From Mesostigma viride (taxonomy: Eukaryota; Streptophyta; Mesostigmatophyceae; Mesostigmatales; Mesostigmataceae), in assembly GCA_009746045.1 (NCBI GenBank), contig RPFO01000156.1, positions 2,585,452 to 2,649,451 on the forward strand: a stretch of 64,000 bases of DNA, given 5' to 3'. This document shows positions 23,358 to 33,685 of this stretch, one piece after another; positions within the stretch are counted from its first letter, which is position 1; each line of letters begins with the position of its first letter. A program made the translations under genes and the position numbers. Below the pieces are notes generated by a model. The model ran no database searches. It had not been told where the DNA came from and worked only from the letters and a program-made list of their open reading frames with translations.

Positions 23358-23404
23358 TAAATTTAATTAAATTAAATTATTACATGACTCCATTGGGAGG
23401 TCAT
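23358..23404 (-). mobile_element. LINE A/S1-type 3' end, left half of a split copy (continues at 26341)
   Basis: (AATTA)n then ACATGACTCCATTGGGAGGTCAT matches the LINE A 3' end read in reverse. Its next bases, GTAGCACATATTCC, are found at 26341, after the LINE C insertion. TTGGGAGGTCAT is present at both breaks (23393-23404 and 26329-26340). Confidence 0.8.
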
Positions 23405-23407
23405 TAA

Positions 23408-25249
23408 CTCTTAAACCGTTCTCGCGCCGTTTTCGTGGTACCAGTTGAAGTCCTACCACTCTAACGGACTGAGTTTGTGCGCTAACCAGGCGCCGCGCCA
23501 ATAATAATTTAACGGTCAAACCTGGGGGGATCGAAAGATCTAGACGTCAGCTTTCCGTAGAGCCCTTCAGACCGTACTTTGGACACCTGGCCAGGGAGAT
23601 ATGCTTGAGCAAAGTTAGGGGGGTACCATGGTCCAACGGGACCGACGTGCAGGAAAAATATTGACGCGCACGGCTATGGCGGTGCAAAGAACTGACTGGT
23701 ACGAGAGAATGGCTTCACGTATTGGACTCAAATTTTGTAGGCATGATCCTTATGTCCTAAAAATTTAATATCCCTAGCCATGGAAGGTTTGGAGATGCGT
23801 AGATCGGTCTCGGGGTGCTGGTCGGCGCAGCAAATGATGTTAGCGGCCAGTCAGTGATGGTGCGAGTGCTGCATGTTGCTAGGCCGAATTTTCCCAGACA
23901 TCTGCGCATCGATCAATTAAGTACGTTGTTCCCAACAAGATTTATTAGCATTGGCAGCCAGTAAAGGCTCGAGGCTACGTCCATTACTCTGGCGTGCTGG
24001 CTCGCGCAAGAAAGGTAATCTGCTGTACCGACCTGGTACGTTCTAGCCTCCAAGCGTGTTCTATTAGCCGTATATAGTTGTATTATCGTTTAAAGCTAAT
24101 ATCAGAGTTATTACCGAGGGGTTGTGATTGTCTTTTTGTTGTTTTGCTGCCTCTACGCATCGGCTTGTCATGGTTGGGGAATACCATCAGGTCAAGCAGA
24201 TTTTGGACCATGTTTGGTCACCGTTAGCTGATGCTGCAACGGAAATAGCGAGGTAACGATTGTTATCGGTCACTAATATGGTAACGTTGATTACCCAATG
24301 CTTTTCCTTGGTCAAGCACCCCGAGACAAGTTCTTTTTCTGACCAGTGTTAGGTGTGGCTTCTTGTTTTGCTGGCCAACGCCCACCTTCTTGTTTTGCAT
24401 CCATTGCATGTGAAAATCGTGGAGATACCCATAACCTGTTTGCATGGGAGCATTATACCAACTTATTCCTATTGTTTTATTCATTGTTTCCAAGAACATA
24501 GAGGTGTTTTGTCGTTCATTGGGTGTGTTAGTGATGTAGCTCCTTGCCACCCTTTGTACGCGCGCTTTAGGCCTTGATATGAGCCTTACACCTATTGTAT
24601 AGCATGAGCTTGTGTCTTATATGCTGGACATGGTGTTGGCATTGCTTTTGTGGCCATCTAGTTGTTGTTTTGTGCCACTTTGGGATAGGAAACCTATACG
24701 GCAGTTCTAGCAACCGTCCCAAAATAGCTTGCACCGTTATAACGGTCTGAGCTATTTTGGGCTGTTTGCTAGCTAGCATGTGCAGTTCTGTGACATTTCA
24801 TGCTGTGAATGCATTGATGGCATGCCTGTGATCCTAATAAACTGCCTTTAAAAGGCCAGGGCCACCTGATTTGTGTAAATGGTCTATAATGCATTATATA
24901 TTCTGATCAGACACTCCGCAAAGGTGAAAACCTTTGCGTTCAGTGCCGGGCCGCGGAAAACGCGGAAAACGCGATCTACAAATGAATCCGACCTGAATCG
25001 AACTGTCTATAATGCATTATATATGTCTCCAACCCCATGTGCAACGTACCCCCCTGGGGGGGGGGCTATTTATAGCACGCATGGGGCATGGATATGTGAC
25101 CAACCACATTACCCAAACTTTATTCAACATAAAAGCATGCTTGGTTCCAAGGGTGGGCCAGAAAATGTTTTTAGGCTAGATACTCTCAGGCGCACAAAGA
25201 TACCCAAACTCAGTCCGTTATGGTGGTTCCAGTCCAGACGGTTGAAGAG
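23408..25249. mobile_element. TTAA-flanked DNA transposon, 1,842 bp, non-autonomous (piggyBac-like by target)
   Basis: TTAA sits at both edges (23404-23407 and 25250-25253). The ends are inverted repeats: CTCTTAAACCGT on the left and, read inward on the other strand, CTCTTCAACCGT on the right. Further in, both ends carry TAACGGACTGAGTTTG and then TGTGCGC in the same inward order (about 23471-23491 and 25220-25195). No transposase is recognisable. The right TTAA belongs to the (TTAA)n tail of LINE C, which is a natural target. The piggyBac assignment rests on the TTAA target only. Confidence 0.72.
24902..25004 (-). mobile_element. tRNA-like SINE S2, 5'-truncated, with 20-bp target duplication
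   Basis: On the minus strand it begins AGTTCGATTC (Pol III B-box-like) and ends with the hairpin GCAAAGGTTTTCACCTTTGC and GGAGTGTCTGATCAGA. A 20-bp duplication with core ATAATGCATTAT lies on each side (24882-24901 and 25005-25024). A longer copy at 62430-62592 adds a possible A box. It sits inside the TTAA-flanked element. Confidence 0.75.
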
Positions 25250-25253
25250 TTAA

Positions 25254-26328
25254 TTAATTAATTAATTAATAAGCACGTGACTGCGTCACGTGGGTGCCAA
25301 TACAGAGTAAAGGAACCTTCAACCCTATATACACAGCGAGAAGGAGGGAGGGCGCCCTAGCTTCTCTCACTGCCGCAGGTGGGCAGGCCACAGAGCGCTC
25401 TCTCCACGGCATGGTGCATCATGCCGGGGCGCAACACTGTGGGTGCAATACAACCAGTGCAATACCATAGGTAGGCTGACGCATATAGCTTATGCTACAA
25501 ATGTGAGGTGGGCTCATCAAGACGTCGGCTAATTAAGGCGCAAGCTGATGGCCACAAGGTGCCAGAGCTAATTGAAGGTACTATAACGCTGTGCGCTAAT
25601 ATCGTTTCAAGTGCTGTAATGCCTAAGCTATCCCATCATCGATTGCCCCCATCTATAGACAACTAGCTGGAGTGCTCTATCCCGGGGAAGCCCGGGGCCG
25701 GGGCTTCCACAGTTTCTTGTTGACATAGAGGTCCCCGCCCCGCCAGTACACTTGGGGCTTCTCGGGGTTGGTCTTGTGGCGGATGTAGTCGGGCCACTAG
25801 CTGATCGCGGCGTTGCTGCTGCTGGGCTGGCGTCAGGTCGTCGTCAAGCGACCAGGGGGTGTCCACCAGCTTCTTGCGGCGAGAGAGGAACCGAACTCGG
25901 GCTGTGATGTCGCTGAAGGTGAGGACCACTGGAGGGGGCCCAGCCTTGGCCCGTGGATGGGGCAGGCGGTAGGCGCCCTGCAGTGCCGCACCTGGCAGCT
26001 GCATGCACGTTAAGAGCTGTTTCTTCAGCTCGTCGAGAAGAAAGTCTGGGGTCTCCTCCGGCGGCATGTCGAAGCGCCTGAGGATGACCCGGCAGCGCGG
26101 CGACGGTCGCGGTCAGCGGCCTCGCGGCGCGTGTCTTCCAGCTCCTGGAGCTTGGTGGTGATGGCGGTCGTGGTAGAGGATGCCTGGCTCTTGAGCAGGT
26201 CCGCCGGCCCAGGAGGCGCGAGTCGAGGGGTCATCGCTAGCCCTACCAGCAGGTTGGGCGGCGATGGCCGGTGGCTGTTCGCTCGGCGATCGATCTCGGG
26301 GGTCACCTGCGTGGCCAGGGCGTCTACC
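25254..26328 (-). mobile_element. LINE C, truncated copy with ORF1 C-terminus, (TTAA)n tail and 12-bp target duplication
   Basis: On the minus strand it holds part of ORF1 (25663-26320), a 3' UTR almost the same as that at 8824-9203, the end GTCACGTGCTT and a TTAA tail. TTGGGAGGTCAT occurs at 23393-23404 and 26329-26340, so the insertion split an older LINE A/S1 3' end. Confidence 0.83.
25663..26067 (-). pseudogene. LINE C ORF1 fragment (RRM-like and C-terminal part)
   Basis: It encodes AYRLPHPRAKAGPPPVVLTF, FLSRRKKL and SLDDDLTPAQQQQRRDQLVA and ends PGFPGIEHSS. The last motif is shared with the LINE C copy at 8720. After the LDDDLTP block the frame is shifted relative to the VYWRGGDLYV block. 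A coiled-coil segment continues upstream in another frame to about 26320, so this is a broken gene. Confidence 0.78.
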
Positions 26329-26340
26329 TTGGGAGGTCAT

Positions 26341-27009
26341 GTAGCACATATTCCCTTGCTAAATGGATGGAGGTGCATGGGCGGAGCCGCGAAAACCGAA
26401 CTACGAGGCAGAAGTGCAGCGGCTATCCTCAGCCAGGGCAAGAACGTACTTGAATCCAGGCCTGCAGACTTCTACCGGCCTGGCTATCGCAGATGGCAGC
26501 CCATATCTCCTTGTCTAGTAAAATTAATTAAGGGTCGCAGAGGCATGCCACAGCTGCTTAATCGGACACAATATAGACGATCCGGCAAGTTCTGCTGTGG
26601 GTGCAATAAGACCCCGGCATGTGAGCACTGATATCATAGCAAGGAGCGTGGGCTGATGGCTATGACCTCCGTTTCCTTGCTGATCAACTAATCCAAGAGG
26701 CGCCAGTTTGAGAGAGTATAAAGGCCTCTTCTGGTGCTCCTGATGAGGGTTTCGGCGGGCATACTCAGCGCAGCTAGCTAGCTAGCTGTGCATTTTTGTG
26801 TACCCCGTTTATATACGTTTATACACTTCTCGTGGCCCGTCCGCATGCAGCTGCTGCGCCCCGCTCAGCTGGGCACGCGCACCTCCTCGCGTGGGGCAGG
26901 GGCCCAGCTCGAGGCCAGACGCCGCAAGGCCCGCGCACATTCTTGAAAAGAGCAAGTGATAGAGGATATGCATGGGGGGGCTAGGCCTCTCCGTGATTTA
27001 AGGAAAAAG
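26341..27009. other. Right half of the split LINE A/S1 3' end and unassigned sequence
   Basis: 26341-26400 continues the LINE A 3' UTR ('gtagcacatattcc', then 'ggagccgcga', then 'accgaacta'). Beyond it I see no gene. (GCTA)n lies at about 26775-26790. Confidence 0.5.
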
Positions 27010-27440
27010 ATGCAGGACCAAAGGCCAAGTGGGCCGGCCCAGGTAATGGAAAGATTGCGCGCACGTACCCCGCACCGACGCGGCGCGACCTGGACGTCTA
27101 TGTGACACAGCTTCTTGAGCATGCAGGGCTTCGATCTGGGAAGCTACTGAGTATCTGTACTCGATCCGTGCCCGCATGATAGATAGATAAGGAGAAATGG
27201 GGTGCCAAGCTGCGATTTCCCAACGTAGTCATCTCATAATTTAATTTAATTTTTTAAATCTGCGATCAATAATAACCACCTTCCTGAGCTTAGTTAGGGG
27301 CATGCTCCTGTTTTTCTCCCCGTGGGCCCCGTGGTGTGGCTCATTGCTATAGCATGCAGGGTAGAAGTAATTCGCAGGTGGACTAGGTGAGTGATTGCCC
27401 CTGAGGATAGCCACTAGTGGTCCCAGCTAAGTTCGAACAC
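27010..27440 (+). mobile_element. LINE B 3' fragment (ORF2 C-terminus and 3' UTR), carrying a 43-bp insertion
   Basis: 27060-27180 resembles 27640-27750 ('tatgtgacacar', 'atgcagggctt', 'cgcccgcatgat'). From 27276 it reads CCTTCCTGAG, GGGGCATGCTCCTG, TTCTCCCC and GGGTAGAAGT. This is the same series that follows the hAT-like element at 41760, so it serves as a paralogous empty site for that insertion. Confidence 0.72.
27217..27259 (+). mobile_element. 43-bp minimal insertion: 3' stem-loop plus AT tail, 7-bp duplication
   Basis: TTCCCAACGTAGTC followed by ATAATTTAATTTAATT is the extreme 3' end of a LINE A/S1 type element. CTGCGAT flanks it at 27210-27216 and 27260-27266, and the sister LINE B sequence at 27768 lacks it. 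Confidence 0.72.
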
Positions 27441-27489
27441 CGTATTTCCTGCCTCTCTCTTGCTCGACACCGCCGCCTCCTCTTAATTT

Positions 27490-27782
27490 CCCGGCCATCT
27501 TGCCCGCACAGACCAGGTGAATACCGATGTGGGCCCTGCTGCCGGGGGGCTTAAGACGGGCCAACCAGGTAGACACCTCCTCCTATCAGTATGGCAGGGT
27601 CCTCTTGTCCCATCGCAACCCACTGGCAAACTTGCACGCGCCGGGCACCGGCGCGGCACGACCCGGACCTATGTGACACAACTGCTTGAAGATGCAGGGC
27701 TTCTGGGACTAGCCGTACTCCGCGCCCGCATGATTGACAAGGAGAACTGGGCTGCCATCTGCGATAAGCGTGCACCTTCCTG
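27490..27782 (+). mobile_element. LINE B ORF2 C-terminus, left part of a copy split by the hAT-like element
   Basis: The frame gives TRTYVTQLLEDAGLLGLAVL, then MIDKENWAAICDKRAPS with the stop formed at the target site (CCT TCC TGA). This resembles the last domain of LINE reverse transcriptase proteins. The 3' UTR of the same copy resumes at 41760. Confidence 0.75.
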
Positions 27783-27890
27783 CAGAGTGCAATCGTACGT
27801 TATACGCGTTATACGGTCACGGTGGAGTATAATGTATAATACGGTATAATACGGTATAATACGGTATTATACGTTTTCGTACGGACACAC
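27783..27890 (+). repeat. Left terminal and subterminal repeats of the hAT-like element
   Basis: The terminal repeat CAGAGTGCAATCGTACG is followed by at least four TATAATACGG or close variants up to about 27875. Subterminal repeats of this sort are transposase-binding sites in hAT elements. Confidence 0.78.
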
Positions 27891-29299
27891 TCAGAATACT
27901 CTGATTTTACACATTTTAAGACACCCACCATCAATCCACATGTTTTTAACACTGTTTTGGACATAATCCAAGGTTGCCCTACCCTCGGCTATACTCTATA
28001 CGGTGGATATTGTGGACACGATCGATATATTGCATGTAATACTGAGAATGTAAACGTGCGCATGCATAATTGTGTGTATGTGTATAACTGTATATATGTG
28101 GCTTTATATTGGTTATGTTTACTTGGGTGCCTTCACTTTGATGCAAGTAATTATATATGGTAAAAAGGCCAGCAATAACTAGGGGACCGTGCAGTGGGCC
28201 AGCAAGGGGCCAACATGTTAAACATGGCTAAACAGGTGGGGATGTGATAATAAGTAACTCACATATTCTCACCTTCCATACAACAACCTTGTTTTCCAGC
28301 AGGCTGAAGAGCATGACAGGCGTCTATGAGCTCGCCAGCTCCTTGCAACGGTGATGCCGCTCCCAGGCAGCTAGGGTCCTTGACTACGCAATATAGAATG
28401 TCTACCGTGTGAAAACCTCCATACAGGAAGCGTAGCAAAGCCAGATAACTGCCCGATCAATTCTGGGTAGCTTTAGGAAGCATGGCATACGCAGCGTAAG
28501 GAAAACCATTGAAAGCTGCGGAAAATCTGATAGCACAACTGCAACAAGTGGAGAACAAAATAGCAAGAAAAACCCAGAAACGGCGCAAAAAGTTTCATGC
28601 CAGGTTCATTAAGAGCGCAAACAGACTGGGCGGTGACATGCGGCAAATCAACGTACCACGGCCGGCATTATTTCCTACCCAGGCGCGCAAGAAAAGCCAG
28701 CCAGCCATGGATGGATTAACCGCGGATCGCGCAGGCCTGAACGAAATCATTTTAGAAATGACAGGAAATGGCCGCAGATCGAAGATGCTTAGGTTATTTT
28801 CATGGTGTCCGTTACTAAACGGCTCTTGCTGCATCAAAATAACCCACGAATATCGAGTTCTACCGTCGCAGGCACACATGCTAGATTATTCATCGCGGCC
28901 AAATTGTTGGATGAGACCCCCGTGCAAATCTGTACCAACAAAGGCAGCGAATTTGCAAATAGTGCAGATCTTGCTATGAAACATCATAATAGAACATCAC
29001 TTTTAACCATCGGCTTAATTTTTTCGCCTGTCGCCCGCCGGATTAGCCATATTTTAACGGAACGCACGTCGCCATGGCCACCTCCGCACGGGGCGCGCAC
29101 TGTGCACCACAATTTTCGGGGAAATGGGTATATTTTATTAGCCAATTATGGACCAAAGAGGTGAGAGGGGAAATGAGTATCAGCGAATCCTAATGAAGGT
29201 GGGCACACACACGTGTGGCGGTGACAGGTGAAAGGCTAATAGGGCGCGTTATTAGACCAGGGAAGCCATTGGACTGCACTGTGCACCACAATTTCAAAA
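27891..29299. other. Unique left part of the hAT-like element; no recognisable gene
   Basis: AT-rich sequence to about 28200, then a mixed region. An open frame at 28509-28979 (+) shows no known domain or conserved motif. It has no counterpart at the right end. Confidence 0.45.
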
Positions 29300-29337
29300 G
29301 AGTTTTTGTAAACATCAGTCACTGATTTCTTCAGACG

Positions 29338-29934
29338 ATGCGCAAGGCTGGGATGCGCAAGGCTGGGAATGCGCAAGGCTGGGCGCGGCGCAGCGTGCGC
29401 AAGGCTGGCGTGCGCAAGGCTGGGGAGTGCGCGGGCGTAACAACGTTAAGGCAGGCCAGGCGCAGGCACGTAAAAACACGGGCGACGGGCCATGGGCCAC
29501 GGGCCACGCGTCGGCCGTCGGCCCAGCCATTCCTGCATTTTAGGAACGTTGCCGGGCACAAAATTCAAATTCTGGTGCGGCATGGCTGCGGCAGCTACCT
29601 GGCCCGGGCTGGCCGACGTTGGCATGGACGACTGTCAAGAAAGAGTTCATCTCGCTTGGGTAAGCTGCGGTTGTTTCGTCTGGGCGCTCTTCCCATTTTA
29701 TTGCTAACGGGTCGATTTACTTACCCAACGTTTCCATCCAGGGCAGAAATGCCAGCGACTTTTCAGTCGGCCACTTCCATTTTTTACCCACTTCGAGTCG
29801 TAACGTCATCCAAGGAATACTTTACCCTCTGTATTCCGGCCTGTCTCCTTCTATTTCGCAGGAACCCTTCGCTTCTGGTTGGCGTTCCTGCACTGCAGGC
29901 AGGCTGCAGTCTCTACCGCTGCATTTTTTTGTAA
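29338..29934 (+). CDS. Unrecognised open frame of 198 codons, also intact in the other arm
   Basis: It begins with MRKAGMRKAG repeats encoded by the 'gcgcaaggctggg' satellite and has no domain I can name. The same 198-codon frame is open at 41440-40844 (-). This is expected if the arms duplicated recently and does not by itself show selection. It may be non-coding. Confidence 0.2.
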   Translation: MRKAGMRKAGNAQGWARRSVRKAGVRKAGECAGVTTLRQARRRHVKTRATGHGPRATRRPSAQPFLHFRNVAGHKIQILVRHGCGSYLARAGRRWHGRLSRKSSSRLGKLRLFRLGALPILLLTGRFTYPTFPSRAEMPATFQSATSIFYPLRVVTSSKEYFTLCIPACLLLFRRNPSLLVGVPALQAGCSLYRCIFL

Positions 29935-31084
29935 GTACTTCGGTTGGGAAGTTCGTCTAACGTTTTTCCATCGACTGTCCTGCTTCCAAGCCAGGCCGCG
30001 TCTCTACACTGTGTTTCCGTCAGCAACGGGATGGAGGTCCGGTTTTTCATGATCGGCAACCGTTTTGGTCACGTCATTTTCAGCAACACGCAACTGCCTC
30101 TGCCTTACACGCTGCGCTTTGTCGTCCTTCCGTCGGTTCGGGAAAGCTTCTTACGTCTTTCCATTACATCATTACCGTCCAGGTAGTTTCTTACCATTTG
30201 CTTTCGGTCGGCAACGGGTCGGGAGCATATACAGTGGGTCATTATCCGCAATGCAGCTTCCCCCCTGTTTTCCCCACAGGCTCTCCCTGTATTTCCTTGG
30301 GGAACATCTTTGGATTAGCTCCCGTGCATCAAACGTGCATCAAGAACACATTTTTTAGGGAGACTTTGGCTGTTCGTGGGATGGGAAGCACTACTGTGCC
30401 CATGTTTTCCACTGCTTGATCTTGACTGCATACCCCACGCACCTGTCACCCACCTGACTTTTGCTAGTAGTTGCTGGATTTTTTCTTATAGCAGGTGCTG
30501 CGTGCTGGTGATTGACATTACGGTCGCCATTGCTTGCCAGTAATTCAAAGTTGCTTGAAATGGTCAGCATCACGGCCAAGTCTACGTTCAGATCCTGCTT
30601 GGAATTTGTGGCGGGCGTTTTCTGTATTGGATGAACGCCAGTTTTTGTGACAGTGTGATTGTGTATAGGAACAAGTTTGAAGCAACAGCACACGTAGCAT
30701 ATTCATACTCATATACATGCGCTTAATGTGAACGATGTAGCCTAGGGCGAAGAGCGTTGGTTTACACGACGACGTATTCAAAGTATAACTTCTGTAAACA
30801 AGTATCCATCTGCGTGTTTTAATTCATTTTGGCAGCCATGCATGTGCACAAGAGTACCAATTAATTATTCCTACACTAGGGGTCGATGTATTTAGCATTC
30901 ACTTTGGCATTTACTGCGGCAATGCCATTACTCCGTGGCTCCCCAATGGGACATGTACTGTGTCTTGTTGTGTTGACAGCGTGTAATAAGTGTTGCAACG
31001 AACTAGGCAAGGGCTAATGGACTAAACTGTGAGGGGCAGCACATTGATTGCCGCATCGAAGCCAAGAATCATTTAGCACTCGCA

Positions 31085-31230
31085 GTTAGGTATCGCCATG
31101 ATGCAGAGAAATTGTTGTGGCCTGACCACTTGAGGCAGTGAGACAAGGTTGGATGCCCTCCCAATCAGTGTATAGGGGTTGAAGGTTGTTTTATTGCCAC
31201 CCATGTGACGCAATATACGTGTGCTTGAAG
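31085..31230 (+). mobile_element. LINE C-related 3' UTR ending in the GGAT satellite
   Basis: 'ggcctgaccacttgaggcag', TGAGACAAGGTTGGATGCCCTCC, AGGGGTTGAAGGTT and TGCCACCCATGTGACGCA follow the LINE C order. The tail here is (TGGA)n in place of (TTA)n or (TTAA)n. The mirror copy is at 39560-39720. Confidence 0.75.
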
Positions 31231-32403
31231 AGTGGATGGATGGATGGATGGATGGATGGATGGATGGATGGATGGATGGATGGATGGATGGATGGATGGA
31301 TGGATGGATGGATGGATGGATGGATGGATGGATGGATGGATGGATGGATGGATGGATGGATGGATGGATGGATGGATGGATGGATGGATGGATGGATGGA
31401 TGGATGGATGGATGGATGGATGGATGGATGGATGGATGGATGGATGGATGGATGGATGGATGGATGGATGGATGGATGGATGGATGGATGGATGGATGGA
31501 TGGATGGATGGATGGATGGATGGATGGATGGATGGATGGATGGATGGATGGATGGATGGATGGATGGATGGATGGATGGATGGATGGATGGATGGATGGA
31601 TGGATGGATGGATGGATGGATGGATGGATGGATGGATGGATGGATGGATGGATGGATGGATGCATGGATGCATGGATGCATGGATGCATGGATGCATGGA
31701 TGCATGGATGCATGGATGCATGGATGCATGGATGCATGGATGCATGGATGCATGGATGCATGGATGCATGGATGCATGGATGCATGGATGCATGGATGCA
31801 TGGATGCATGGATGCATGGATGCATGGATGCATGGATGCATGGATGCATGGATGCATGGATGCATGGATGCATGGATGCATGGATGCATGGATGCATGGA
31901 TGCATGGATGCATGGATGCATGGATGCATGGATGCATGGATGCATGGATGCATGGATGCATGGATGCATGGATGCATGGATGCATGGATGCATGGATGCA
32001 TGGATGCATGGATGCATGGATGCATGGATGCATGGATGCATGGATGCATGGATGCATGGATGCATGGATGCATGGATGGATGCATGGATGCATGGATGCA
32101 TGGATGCATGGATGCATGGATGCATGGATGCATGGATGCATGGATGCATGGATGCATGGATGCATGGATGCATGGATGCATGGATGCATGGATGCATGGA
32201 TGCATGGATGCATGGATGCATGGATGCATGGATGCATGGATGCATGGATGCATGGATGCATGGATGCATGGATGCATGGATGCATGGATGCATGGATGCA
32301 TGGATGCATGGATGCATGGATGCATGGATGCATGGATGCATGGATGCATGGATGCATGGATGCATGGATGGATGGATGCATGGATGCATGGATGCATGGA
32401 TGG
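31231..32403 (+). repeat. Two-part satellite: (TGGA)n then (TGGATGCA)n, 1.17 kb
   Basis: A pure 4-bp repeat runs to about 31660, then an 8-bp derivative to 32403 with two short reversions (about 32073 and 32365). All six frames stay open (MDGW, HPSI and similar) because of the unit size. These frames are not genes. Confidence 0.97.
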
Positions 32404-32689
32404 ATTATTGGCTAACAAAGTAAGTGCTTGCGTGTCGTGCGCATGGTCATGTTAGTCCTCCTTGCCTCCCTATGAAACTAAGGGTTGAGAAAGCATGTTT
32501 GGGCTCGGCGGCTGCCATATCGTAGTGGCATGCGCACACGGGCTGTTGGGAGCCACGGGGAAGAGAATATGAGAAATCGGTTTAGCCAGCGCTTCGATTG
32601 CCAATTTGTAGCCATCCACTAGGCTGCTGTTTAGAATGGTAGGTACTTTTACACACTTTATACAGACGTCCACTTAAGCTAAATTTGGA

Positions 32690-33070
32690 CTAATTGAGCT
32701 CTGAGACATCATGGTGGTCCCGGTGCCCTTGGTGCACCTAGAGCAGGTGTTGTTTACATCCTACCCTTGCAGGAAGTAGCCCAGAATGTATTAAAAGGCC
32801 AAATCAAGGAGACAACCATATGCCCCTTCTCAGGCTATGAGCCACATGTACTCCCAACGTAGTCGTGTTCCTAATTAATAATTAATTAATGCCTCTTGTC
32901 AGGGATATGTGCTACATGTGTTCCCAATGGAGATGTGTTCCAATTTAATTTAATTTAATTTTTTCCTTGAGAAGGGGGATATGGTTTTTAAGTAATTCTC
33001 GATCTTGCTCAGGGATATGTGCGACATTTACTCCCAACGGAGTGATGTTCCTAATTAATTAATTAATAGT
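32690..33070 (+). mobile_element. Three S1 copies in tandem, each truncated and ending in its own tail
   Basis: The first copy (32690-32888) has the full box order. The second (about 32890-32965) and third (about 33003-33068) contain only CAGGGATATGTGC, the stem-loop (TTCCCAATGGAGATG; ACTCCCAACGGAGTGATG) and TTTAA or TTAA tails. Each begins in the tail of the one before, as if tails were targets. Confidence 0.75.
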
Positions 33071-33301
33071 GGGCTCAGGTCATGTAGGACTAGTGACTCC
33101 AGTGGGGAAGGGCCGGCGTGTTTGCAAACGGCGGATCGAAGCATGCTAGCTAGAGAAGACCCCTGGGGTAGAGCTAGGGCAAAATCAAATTAAAATATGA
33201 TAGGGCAAAATACTAGATATAGAATATATGATTTTTTTTTTAATAGGTGGACCCTTGTGCACACTAAATCTGTGGCCAACTCAATTTGATCAATGCAAGC
33301 T

Positions 33302-33505
33302 ATTAAATTATAACATGCCTCCGTTGGGAGATCATGTAGCACATATTCCTTGATGGATGGGTGGGGTGGAAGGAGCCGCGTAATCGAACTAACCTAACTC
33401 TAATCTAGCTAGTCTAGAAAAGTCCTAACTACCCTACTCATCAAAACGCCTCGTCCGCTTGGGGGGAGGTGGTTTGCCCACAGGGTCGGGCGTTTCAGCC
33501 TTGAC
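33302..33505 (-). mobile_element. LINE A, short 3'-end copy
   Basis: On the minus strand it has the ORF2 C-terminus (PDPVGKPPPPKR-like), a stop, TTAGGACTTTTCTAGA, GAATATGTGCTACATGATCTCCCAACGGAGG and an AT tail. Confidence 0.8.
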
Positions 33506-33685
33506 TATGCAAGCTATGGTGAGTAAATTTAATGAAGTAATTAATTATGGCCAGTGCCTTGATCCGCAAGTCCATTTGTAATTGGATCATTTACATGCAG
33601 TTTCGGTCAGAAGACGCAAAAAGGGTGGCATCAACCGTACGTGGGTGCATGAAAACCAGTGTGCAAAGAATAAGAGCACAGCATT

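Larger units (their letters stand above)
29300..32724 (+). repeat. Left arm of a long inverted repeat (partner 38710-41478)
   Basis: The arm matches the reverse complement of 38710-41478 nearly throughout. Visible differences are the length of the GGAT-type satellite, 12 extra bases near 30060 ('caaccgttttgg') and scattered substitutions near the inner end. The arm starts with a tandem 'gcgcaaggctggg' repeat. It carries an unrecognised 198-codon frame (29338-29934), a LINE C 3' end and the satellite. Confidence 0.9.

Noticed and set aside
23430-23520. tRNA gene-like arms on the minus strand
   Set aside because: No B box or proper T arm; the similarity is explained by the subterminal inverted repeat of the TTAA-flanked element.
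28509-28979. 156-codon frame as a possible transposase of the hAT-like element
   Set aside because: No hAT catalytic or dimerisation motif and far too short; no related frame in the other half of the element.
31186-32455. Long open frames of about 400 codons in several frames (repeats of [12 protein letters not shown])
   Set aside because: Produced by 4- and 8-bp satellite units that contain no stop in any frame; the same applies to 39007-39717.
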